Of a stretch of 6,142 bases of DNA, positions 1 to 6,139 are shown one piece after another; positions within the stretch are counted from its first letter, which is position 1, and the number at the start of each line of letters is the position of its first letter. Position numbers and translations under genes: made by a program. Under the pieces are notes generated by a model. It searched no databases, was not told where the DNA came from, and saw only the letters and a program-made list of their open reading frames with translations. The DNA is from Robiginitomaculum sp. (GTDB taxonomy: Bacteria > Pseudomonadota > Alphaproteobacteria > Caulobacterales > Maricaulaceae), in NCBI GenBank assembly GCA_002733485.1, contig NVVU01000082.1, positions 8,420-14,561 of the forward strand, written 5' to 3'.

Positions 1-849
1 GAAAAATGGCGGCAAAAATTATTTCCCACCACAGAAAAACTGGCCACGCCTTTGCCGGTCACCCGTGAAAGCGTGTTTGCCAATGCGGGCTTCCAGCTTT
101 TGGAGCTGGAACGTCAGGCCAGTTTTTTCAGCACTGGTGGCCTGACAGCGGTGCATTCCAGCGGCCGGAGCCGTGGGGCGGTTTGGAGTGCCATGCAGCA
201 GCGCGAAACCTATGGGACATCAGGGCCGCGTATTCTTTTATGGTTTGATCTTGTGGATAAGAACGGCAAGGCTTACCCCATGGGCAGCCAGCTGGACATG
301 GCCGACACCCCGCACTTTCAAGTCCGTGCCGCCGGGGCATTCAAGCAAAAACCCGGCTGTCCGGATTTTGCGAACCAGGGCCTGCCCGCTGAACGACTGG
401 GTAAGCTGTGTGGGGGGGAATGCTATAATCCGTCCGATGATCGCCTAAAAATCGTACGCATTGAAGTGGTAAAAATCACCCCGCAAATGGTTGCGGATGA
501 GCCGGTGGAAAACCTGATCCACGACAATTGGAAAAGCATTCCCTGTGATGATCAGGGCCAGGGCTGTACGGTGGAATTTGATGATCCGGATTATCTGGCT
601 GGTGGACGTGATACCCTCTATTATGTACGCGCCATTCAGGAGGCCACGCCGACGATAAATGGTGCCAATTTGCGCTGTATTTTTGATGAAAACGGCAAAT
701 GCGTTTCCGTTAATCCGTGTTATGGAGACTATCGTACCCCGGCCAGTGATAATTGTCTGGCCGATGTGCAGAACCGCGCCTGGTCCTCGCCTATTTCCTT
801 GCGAGCCGCCGTAAAAGTACAGGAAACTGCGAGCCTTGAGCACAACTAA
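1..849 (+). CDS. DUF3604 family protein, C-terminal part (5' end outside window)
   Basis: The reading frame is open from base 1 to the TAA at 847-849, giving 282 residues. The gene therefore begins upstream of the window, and the TTG at 52 is probably an internal codon. The segment with VHSSGRSRGAVWSAMQQRE followed by YGTSGPRILLWFDL is what I recognise as the C-terminal signature of DUF3604 proteins (about 600 residues), whose N-terminal half usually carries a GDxHxHT-like motif resembling PHP phosphoesterases; that half is not visible here. YYVRAIQEATPTINGANLRC further on also fits the family. The visible part has nine cysteines between bases 358 and about 755, including LCGGECYNP, which suggests disulfides and an extracytoplasmic location. 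No substrate or reaction is known to me. The next gene overlaps its end by 14 bp, so it is the upstream member of an operon. Family call is fairly sure, function unknown. Confidence 0.85.
   Translation, partial: EKWRQKLFPTTEKLATPLPVTRESVFANAGFQLLELERQASFFSTGGLTAVHSSGRSRGAVWSAMQQRETYGTSGPRILLWFDLVDKNGKAYPMGSQLDMADTPHFQVRAAGAFKQKPGCPDFANQGLPAERLGKLCGGECYNPSDDRLKIVRIEVVKITPQMVADEPVENLIHDNWKSIPCDDQGQGCTVEFDDPDYLAGGRDTLYYVRAIQEATPTINGANLRCIFDENGKCVSVNPCYGDYRTPASDNCLADVQNRAWSSPISLRAAVKVQETASLEHN
821..826 (+). promoter_or_regulatory. Probable ribosome binding site for the TTG-start PPIase-like gene
   Basis: AGGAAA lies inside the 3' end of the DUF3604 gene, 9 to 11 bases before the TTG at 836. An in-frame TAA at 812-814 prevents any start further upstream, and the only other near-cognate codon in between is a CTG at 827 that directly abuts this site. 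The spacing is slightly long, and coupling to translation of the upstream gene probably helps initiation. Confidence 0.45.
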
Positions 850-1708
850 ATCTCCGCCGTGGCGGCGCCTGCTGTTTCTGGGCGGCATTATTGGCGGGCT
901 GGCGCTGGCGTCCCTGGCGGCGCTGACCGGCGGCAACACTACCAACACCGCTTTGCCCCCCGGTGCCGTAGCCCGGGTCAATGAGGCAGTGATTCTGCGT
1001 GCGGATCTGGTCCGGGCCTTGAATGCGGTTTCGGCTGGCAAACGCAATCTGCTGACCGCAGAGGACAAGGCCGTGATCATGCAAAGACTGATCGAGCAAG
1101 AATTGCTGGTCCAGCGGGCGCTCAATCGCGGGCTGGCCGAAGAAGACCCGACTTTGCGCAATGCACTAGTCCGCGCGGTGACCAAAGACGTGGTCACACG
1201 CAGCCGGGCCAAACCCGTCAGCCCGGCCCGATTGCGCGATTATTACTTTCAAAACAAGGCCCGCTTTGCTCGCCCGGAGCGGTTTTATGTACAGGCGATT
1301 TTCTTACCAAAAAAACAGGCGGCGACGCAAATGGCCCAGTTTGACCGCGCCCTAAAAGAAGGCCCAACACCCGATGACCTGCGACAGCGCTTTGGTGGTC
1401 AAACCCCGCCAGTTCCCCAAGGGCTGTTGCCGATACAAAAGCTGAAAGACTATGTCGGCCCGGCCCCCATTGCGGCGCTTAAAATCCTCTCCACCGGTCA
1501 ATGGTCACCGTGGATCGAAGAAAAAAGCGGGTATTGGCGGCTCTATCTGGTGAACCGGACCCGCACGCGCATACCCGAGCTGTCCAGCATACGCGATCAG
1601 GTTGAGGCGGCCTATCTGGACGAGCGCGATGATACGGCCCTGCGCCGCTATATTGATCGCCTGAAACGCAAGGCCAGAATTGAGTTAAGCACGGACGCGC
1701 CGCAATGA
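836..1708 (+). CDS. Membrane-anchored SurA/parvulin-like peptidyl-prolyl isomerase homologue
   Basis: The protein has 290 residues. A basic start (residues 1-11) and one hydrophobic stretch (about 12-31, ending LASLAALTGG) indicate an uncleaved signal anchor, so the rest should face the periplasm. Residues about 45-140 form a helical SurA-N-like segment (RVNEAVILRADLVRAL, then IMQRLIEQELLVQRAL). Residues about 148-240 look like a parvulin-type domain (FYVQAIFLP near the start, SGYWRLYLVN near the end), followed by a charged helical tail. Canonical parvulins have histidines in the ARHIL and GFHI-like strands; here these read VQAIFL and GYWRLYL, and the whole protein has no His and no Cys. Chaperone activity is thus more likely than classical isomerase catalysis. 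The TTG start is the only reasonable one, because an in-frame stop lies at 812. It overlaps the DUF3604 gene by 14 bp and the next gene by 4 bp, so a folding helper for the operon's exported proteins is a fair inference. Confidence 0.8.
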   Translation: MSTTKSPPWRRLLFLGGIIGGLALASLAALTGGNTTNTALPPGAVARVNEAVILRADLVRALNAVSAGKRNLLTAEDKAVIMQRLIEQELLVQRALNRGLAEEDPTLRNALVRAVTKDVVTRSRAKPVSPARLRDYYFQNKARFARPERFYVQAIFLPKKQAATQMAQFDRALKEGPTPDDLRQRFGGQTPPVPQGLLPIQKLKDYVGPAPIAALKILSTGQWSPWIEEKSGYWRLYLVNRTRTRIPELSSIRDQVEAAYLDERDDTALRRYIDRLKRKARIELSTDAPQ

Positions 1709-2928
1709 TCCGCCTCTTTTGGGTATTGTTATTTTGGATATTGGCCACGGGTAGTGCACTATCGCATTCATCCAGCCGCTCATTTTCCAGCTGGCACGAA
1801 GAGGGGAACACCGTCCATATGCTGTTCAGCATTGATCAGGTGCAGGCCACCTTGCTGATCCCGCTGACAGAACGCGAAACCGCGCTGGAAACCCTGTTGG
1901 CAGGGCATTTGGCAGCCAGCGTCAAGGTTTTTCAGGGCGACATCCCCTGCCCTGCGTCAATGCCCCTTGCTGCACCGTCATCATCCGGTTCCTTGCAGAT
2001 CAAAGTAGACTTTACCTGCAAATCCCCTGTAAGAACAGAAGGATGGAGCGTTCATAATAACGCTTTTTTTGATCTCGCCTCCACCCATATTCACATTGCC
2101 CAGATTGAAAGCGACGAGCAGTCGCGGGAATTTGTTTTTACCAACGCCCACCGCACCCATGTTATGCGCGCCAAAGAAAACGCGGGCGGCGAACCAGCCC
2201 GCAACGGGTTTTGGGCGAATTTTTCAACCTATATCCACCTTGGCATCACCCATATTTTAAGCGGTTTTGACCATTTGGCCTTTGTAACAGCGCTGATTTT
2301 GCTGGCGCGAAACTATAAGGACGTGGCGCTGTTGGTGACCGGCTTTACCCTTGGCCACAGCGTCACCCTCAGCCTGGCGGCACTGGGCATTATTCACCCC
2401 GATAGCGTTGCCATAGAGGCCATGATTGGTTTTTCCATAGCCTTTGTTGCCATGGAATTATTGTTATTACCGGGCAGCCGTGACTGGCATCGCGCCACCA
2501 AAGGTATTGCCATATTGTTTGCGTTTTTAACCGGCGCAGCCCTCCTGGGCCTGAGCGCGCTGTCACCCGTCATCTGGGGCGGGCTGGCGATTTTTGTATT
2601 CTGCTATGGGCGTCTGGTCACCAGCACAAAACTGGCCCTCAGGGCCAGTCTGGCGCTGACCACGGCCTTTGGGCTGGTCCATGGGGCAGGATTTGCCAGC
2701 GTTCTTGGTGAGGCCGGCCTGCCCTCCGGTCAATACCTTGCTGCCCTTGGCGGCTTTAATATCGGGGTTGAGGTTGGCCAGTTGGCGGTGATTGCCACCT
2801 GGCTGGTAATTTTTGCCCTGGCCAGACATTTGATCGGTCAGGCACGCACGAAACAGACGCAAATCACCATCAGCACCGTTGTTTTCACCCTTGGCATTTA
2901 CTGGTTTGCCAGCCGCGCCTTTATCTAG
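1705..2928 (+). CDS. HupE/UreJ family membrane protein with N-terminal extracytoplasmic domain
   Basis: The 407-residue protein starts with a signal peptide (about residues 1-20, MIRLFWVLLFWILATGSALS), probably cleaved just before His21. Residues about 21-165 form a soluble extracytoplasmic domain with only two cysteines (82 and 105), a possible disulfide. From about 170 there are roughly six or seven hydrophobic segments with the hallmark motifs HLGITHILSGFDHLAF (His178, His183, Asp189, His190), FTLGHSVTLSLA (His218), GLVHGAGFASVLGEAGLP (His326) and FNIGVEVGQLAV. These place it in the longer HupE_UreJ_2 type of the HupE/UreJ family, whose classical members are nickel or cobalt permeases. The conserved membrane histidines make metal transport plausible, but the substrate is not shown, and no hydrogenase or urease gene is visible nearby. 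Its ATG overlaps the preceding TGA as ATGA, so translation is coupled. No good Shine-Dalgarno is seen. Confidence 0.9.
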   Translation: MIRLFWVLLFWILATGSALSHSSSRSFSSWHEEGNTVHMLFSIDQVQATLLIPLTERETALETLLAGHLAASVKVFQGDIPCPASMPLAAPSSSGSLQIKVDFTCKSPVRTEGWSVHNNAFFDLASTHIHIAQIESDEQSREFVFTNAHRTHVMRAKENAGGEPARNGFWANFSTYIHLGITHILSGFDHLAFVTALILLARNYKDVALLVTGFTLGHSVTLSLAALGIIHPDSVAIEAMIGFSIAFVAMELLLLPGSRDWHRATKGIAILFAFLTGAALLGLSALSPVIWGGLAIFVFCYGRLVTSTKLALRASLALTTAFGLVHGAGFASVLGEAGLPSGQYLAALGGFNIGVEVGQLAVIATWLVIFALARHLIGQARTKQTQITISTVVFTLGIYWFASRAFI

Positions 2929-2958
2929 TTTATGGCGCTTATTGCTGCATCTATTTCA

Positions 2959-2998
2959 TTGTTACACTTGCCTCAAACATGGTACAAGAATTGCTAAT
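2959..2998 (+). promoter_or_regulatory. Possible sigma-70-like promoter for glmS-kdsD
   Basis: The 112-bp spacer before glmS is AT-richer than its surroundings. A candidate -35 is TTGCCT at 2968-2973, with TTGCTA at 2991-2996 (17-bp spacer) or GCTAAT at 2993-2998 as -10; TTGTTA at 2959-2964 with TACAAG at 2983-2988 is a second possibility. None is a close consensus match. A promoter is expected here because of the gap between two unrelated gene groups, but its exact place is uncertain. Confidence 0.25.
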
Positions 2999-3003
2999 TT
3001 ATG

Positions 3004-3027
3004 ATGGATCATTCCATTTTGATCCAT
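3004..3027 (+). promoter_or_regulatory. Perfect 8-bp inverted repeat in the glmS leader (possible operator or RNA hairpin)
   Basis: ATGGATCA (3004-3011) and TGATCCAT (3020-3027) are perfect reverse complements separated by the 8 bases TTCCATTT. The right arm directly touches the ribosome binding site AGGAGA (3028-3033). It could be a repressor operator just downstream of the promoter, or a leader hairpin that affects ribosome access. There is no run of T after it, so it is not a terminator. Function is inferred only from symmetry and position. Confidence 0.45.
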
Positions 3028-3040
3028 AGGAGAGCGCTGT

Positions 3041-4864
3041 ATGTGTGGTATTGTTGGTATTGTAAGCAATCGACCGGTCAGTGCGCGTCTGGTCGAAGGC
3101 CTGATCCGTCTGGAATATCGTGGTTATGATTCCGCCGGTATTGCCGTGATAAACGGCCAGGGGATTGTGCGCCGCCGCGCGCCCGGGAAAATCATCAATT
3201 TACAGCACGAACTGGACAGCGCCCCTATTGATGGCACCTGTGGCATTGCTCACACGCGCTGGGCTACCCATGGCCGCCCCAATATGGAAAATGCACATCC
3301 ACACCGGGCTGGCAATGTCGCCATTGTTCATAATGGTATTATCGAAAATTTCAAACTTTTACATGAAGAGCTGGCACAGGCCGGGCATGTGTTTGTCACC
3401 CAGACCGATTCCGAAGTCATCGCGCATCTTATCCAGCACTATCTGGACAAGGACATGGACGAGGAAGCCGCGTTTTTAGCCTGCGTAGAGCGCCTTGAAG
3501 GGGCCTATGCGGTGGCGGCGCTGGTCGGGGATGCCAACCAGACCGTCTATGCTGCCCGCCATGGCAGCCCACTGGTGGTGGGATTTGGCGATGGGGAAAT
3601 GTTTATTGGCTCCGATGCCTTTGCGCTGGCCCCCTTTACCAAACGGGTTCTATACCTTGAAGAAGGCGACAGCGCGGTGGTCAACACTGATGATGTTTGC
3701 GTGCGTGATCAATCCGGCGCGCCGGTGACACGCAAAATCATCACCGCCAGCATTTCCGCCGTTATGGCGGAAAAAGGCAATTACCGTCATTTTATGGAAA
3801 AAGAGATCCACGAACAGCCCGAAGCCCTGGCCCGCACCATGGCGGCCTATATTGACCCGGATAATGATTTACCGATTTTAGGCAATGCTGGCCCTCTGCT
3901 GGCCGAAGCGGACCGCCTGATCGCCATTGCCTGTGGCACCGCTTATCTGGCGGCTTCGGTGGCCAAATACTGGTTTGAAGGATTGGCGGGCGTTCATGTG
4001 GAAACCGACATCGCCTCGGAATTTCGCTATCGCACCCCGGCTTTGCCCAAAAACGGGGCGGCCCTGTTTATTTCGCAATCGGGTGAAACCGCCGACACGC
4101 TGGCGGCCATGCGCTATTGCAAACAGGCCGGGATAAGCACCATTGGCGTATTGAATGCACCGGAATCCTCGATCGCCCGTGAGACCAGTGCGGTGATGCG
4201 CACTCTGGCCGGACCAGAGATCGGGGTGGCCTCGACCAAGGCCTTTACCGCCCAATTGGCCGTATTGGCCATGAGCGCCCTTGGTACAGCCCATAAACGC
4301 GGGTGCCTTAACGATGATGAGGTCAAAGCCCACATCAAGGCCTTGAGCACCCTGCCTGAACTGGCGCAAAAGGCTCTGGCTGTCAAAGCCCAGTGCGAGG
4401 CAATTGCCCCCATGCTGGCCAGCTCAAAGCAGACTTTTTTTATTGGGCGCGGCGTGTATTACCCGCTGGCCCTTGAGGGGGCGTTAAAACTGAAAGAAGT
4501 GACCTATTTGCCTGCCGAGGGCTATGCCGCAGGTGAGCTAAAACACGGCCCCATCGCGCTGATCGAAGAGGGCACACCGGTGGTGGTCATCGCCCCCACG
4601 GATGAGCTGATGGAGAAAACCATCTCCAATGTCGAGGAAATGGCGGCCCGAGGCGCCAAAATCATTGCCATTACCGATGAAGCCGGCGCGGAGCATTTTC
4701 ATGATCGCGCCACCCATACCATTGTGTTGCCAGACATGCCGGGCCTGACCGGGCCCATTATTTGCGCCATTCCCTTGCAATTACTGGCTTATTTTACCGC
4801 CCTTAAGCTGGGCACCAATATGGATCAGCCGCGCAATCTGGCCAAATCGGTTACCGTTGAATAG
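3041..4864 (+). CDS. glmS: Glutamine-fructose-6-phosphate aminotransferase (isomerizing)
   Basis: This cytoplasmic enzyme converts fructose-6-phosphate and glutamine to glucosamine-6-phosphate and glutamate, the entry step to UDP-GlcNAc for peptidoglycan and lipid A. At 607 residues it has the normal family length. The N-terminal class II glutaminase domain (about 1-220) starts MCGIVGIV, giving the catalytic Cys after Met removal, and shows LEYRGYDSAGIAV, HTRWATHG (72-78 region), HNGIIENF (97-104) and TDSEVIAHL (122-130). Two SIS domains follow: CGTAYLAA (298-305), SQSGETADT (345-353) and EIGVASTKAF (393-402) in the first; GRGVYYPLALEGALKLKEV, with the likely catalytic Glu486, and GELKHGPIALIE, with His502, in the second. 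The C terminus PRNLAKSVTVE carries the Schiff-base lysine (Lys602). The ATG at 3041 has a strong AGGAGA seven bases upstream. It is likely co-transcribed with the isomerase gene 44 bp downstream. No truncation or oddity is seen. Confidence 0.98.
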   Translation: MCGIVGIVSNRPVSARLVEGLIRLEYRGYDSAGIAVINGQGIVRRRAPGKIINLQHELDSAPIDGTCGIAHTRWATHGRPNMENAHPHRAGNVAIVHNGIIENFKLLHEELAQAGHVFVTQTDSEVIAHLIQHYLDKDMDEEAAFLACVERLEGAYAVAALVGDANQTVYAARHGSPLVVGFGDGEMFIGSDAFALAPFTKRVLYLEEGDSAVVNTDDVCVRDQSGAPVTRKIITASISAVMAEKGNYRHFMEKEIHEQPEALARTMAAYIDPDNDLPILGNAGPLLAEADRLIAIACGTAYLAASVAKYWFEGLAGVHVETDIASEFRYRTPALPKNGAALFISQSGETADTLAAMRYCKQAGISTIGVLNAPESSIARETSAVMRTLAGPEIGVASTKAFTAQLAVLAMSALGTAHKRGCLNDDEVKAHIKALSTLPELAQKALAVKAQCEAIAPMLASSKQTFFIGRGVYYPLALEGALKLKEVTYLPAEGYAAGELKHGPIALIEEGTPVVVIAPTDELMEKTISNVEEMAARGAKIIAITDEAGAEHFHDRATHTIVLPDMPGLTGPIICAIPLQLLAYFTALKLGTNMDQPRNLAKSVTVE

Positions 4865-4908
4865 CCTCTTGTCTTGCCCGCACGCCTTAACACGGGTACG
4901 CCATTGCT

Positions 4909-5874
4909 ATGGATGAAAAAAACGATCTGAACACAGCCCAGACGGTAATTAAGGCCGAAGCCGACGCCTTGCACCAGTTGGCGGGGGCGGTGGATGGGCC
5001 GACGTTTTCCAATGCTGTGCAAACCCTGATCCAGACAAAAGGTCATTGCATTGTATTGGGTGTGGGAAAATCCGGCCATATCGGCCGCAAAATTGCCGCC
5101 ACCCTGGCCTCCACCGGCACACCATCGTTTTTTGTCCACCCGGCCGAGGCCAGCCATGGGGACCTGGGCATGGTAACCACCGGATCCACCGTATTGGCCA
5201 TCTCCAATTCCGGCGAAAGTCGCGAGCTGGTCGATGTACTGCATTACTGCACCAAACGCGACATCCCCATCATCGCCATCACCTGCCGGCCCGGCTCAAC
5301 GCTGGGCAAAGCAGCCAATATCGTGCTGGCTCTGCCCGCCGTGCCCGAAGCCTGCCCCAACGGTCTGGTGCCCACCACCTCCATGGCAATGACGCTGGCC
5401 ATGGGCGATGCGCTGGCCATTGCCGTGATGCAGCGACGCGGCTTTACGGTAAGCGATTTTGGTGATCGCCATCCCGGGGGCAAATTAGGCCTGCAATTGC
5501 AACGGGTCAGCGACTGGATGCAAACTCACAGCGCGCCGCCGCCAATACTGGGTCTGGATACCCCGGCAAAGGACGTTCTTGGCACCATCACCAAAGGCCG
5601 CATGGGATGCGCTGCGGTGCTGGATAAAAATGGCCGACTGGCCGGGATCATCACTGATGGGGATTTACGCCGCGCCATTGCGCCCGATTTTTTTGTTAAA
5701 ACCGCCGCCCACCTCATGACCGTGGCCCCCTATACGGTAACACGCCAGGACCGGGTCAGCGACGTGATTGCCCAGTTAACGCAGCGGCGCATCGCCAATG
5801 TATTTGTGGTCGATAATAACAAGCCGGTGGCGGCCATGCACCTGAAAGACCTGCTCGAAGACGGGTATTTGTAG
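4909..5874 (+). CDS. kdsD: Arabinose-5-phosphate isomerase, KpsF/GutQ family
   Basis: The enzyme interconverts ribulose-5-phosphate and arabinose-5-phosphate, the first step towards Kdo of the LPS inner core; it acts in the cytoplasm. The 321 residues match the usual family length. The SIS domain spans about 40-175 with GVGKSGHIGRK (51-61), HPAEASHGDLGMV (77-89), ISNSGESREL (98-107) and CPNGLVPTTS (149-158), then the family tag GDRHPGGKLG (185-194). Lys54, His83, Glu106, Glu147 and His188 line up, with a constant offset of five, with residues I recall as important in E. coli KdsD. Two CBS domains follow (about 203-262 with GIITDGDLRRA, and 268-321 with ANVFVVDNN). The ATG at 4909 is preceded by an in-frame TAA at 4888 and has only a poor Shine-Dalgarno, which fits expression from the glmS transcript. 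A paralogue acting in capsule synthesis (KpsF) or sugar-alcohol use (GutQ) cannot be excluded from sequence; no capsule genes are seen here. Confidence 0.93.
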   Translation: MDEKNDLNTAQTVIKAEADALHQLAGAVDGPTFSNAVQTLIQTKGHCIVLGVGKSGHIGRKIAATLASTGTPSFFVHPAEASHGDLGMVTTGSTVLAISNSGESRELVDVLHYCTKRDIPIIAITCRPGSTLGKAANIVLALPAVPEACPNGLVPTTSMAMTLAMGDALAIAVMQRRGFTVSDFGDRHPGGKLGLQLQRVSDWMQTHSAPPPILGLDTPAKDVLGTITKGRMGCAAVLDKNGRLAGIITDGDLRRAIAPDFFVKTAAHLMTVAPYTVTRQDRVSDVIAQLTQRRIANVFVVDNNKPVAAMHLKDLLEDGYL

Positions 5875-5958
5875 AACGAACAATATTTGGATAATTGTAA
5901 ATTATATGATGAATATTCTTCACAGTCACGATTCAGGCAATCTAAATATCCTCTGATA

Positions 5959-5991
5959 ATGCCAATGTCCGCATTACCATGGCATTGGCAT
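5959..5991. repeat. Imperfect hairpin downstream of kdsD
   Basis: ATGCCAATG (5959-5967) is the exact reverse complement of CATTGGCAT (5983-5991). Inside it a T-G wobble (5968/5982) and a C-G pair (5969/5981) lengthen the stem to 11 bp around an 11-base loop. It lies 85 bases after the kdsD stop and could end or protect the 3' end of the transcript, but no T run follows on either strand, so intrinsic termination is doubtful. Confidence 0.4.
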
Positions 5992-6107
5992 CATGGCGAT
6001 CCTGCACCAGTCCATGGATATACCCGTGCGTCTGGCAGAGGATTTGGCAAAGTTTGAAAAACGAGGCGAATAGGTAAATTTTGCACACATGAGAAACACC
6101 CTCGTTT

Positions 6108-6139
6108 GTCATTGCCGGGCTTGTCCCGGCAATCCAGAG
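6108..6139. repeat. REP-like GC-rich palindrome (dispersed intergenic repeat)
   Basis: ATTGCCGGG (6111-6119) and CCCGGCAAT (6125-6133) form a perfect 9-bp stem around the loop CTTGT, flanked by GTC on the left and CCAGAG on the right. From memory, near-identical elements of the type GTCAT-GCCGGG-CTTGT-CCCGGC-ATCCA are scattered in many copies between genes of Alphaproteobacteria such as Bradyrhizobium. Read on the minus strand it yields the peptide WIAGTSPAMT, which I recall from many spurious small hypothetical proteins. It may act as a transcript-end structure or a bidirectional terminator. The copy number in this genome cannot be seen from one window. Confidence 0.7.

Noticed and set aside
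52..849. TTG at 52 as the true start of the DUF3604 gene
   Set aside because: The frame is open to base 1, the visible part is only the C-terminal portion of a much longer family, and no ribosome binding site precedes the TTG.
445..1212. Minus-strand open frame of 255 codons
   Set aside because: It lies across the DUF3604 and parvulin-like genes, whose frames have recognisable domains; its translation is rich in Arg, Ser and Ile without family resemblance.
1705..2928. Part of a hydrogenase or urease gene cluster because of the HupE/UreJ name
   Set aside because: No hydrogenase or urease structural or accessory gene is in the window, and this longer type with an extracytoplasmic domain occurs widely outside such clusters.
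2929..2960. Intrinsic terminator after the HupE/UreJ-type gene
   Set aside because: No GC-rich stem followed by a T run is present directly after the stop at 2928, so partial read-through into glmS remains possible.
2929..3040. glmS ribozyme/riboswitch in the leader
   Set aside because: The whole spacer is 112 bp and I see only one simple 8-bp hairpin in it, without the multi-helix pseudoknotted core; the ribozyme is also mainly known from Firmicutes.
4825..5244. Minus-strand open frame of 139 codons ending in YSTVTDLARLRG
   Set aside because: It is antisense to the conserved glmS C terminus and the kdsD start. The ending is just the complement of the codons for PRNLAKSVTVE, a familiar source of spurious annotations.
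6059..6107. Inverted pair AAACGAGG/CCTCGTTT as a hairpin or attachment site
   Set aside because: The arms are only 8 bp and 33 bases apart, with no mobile element or supporting sequence, so chance is a sufficient explanation.
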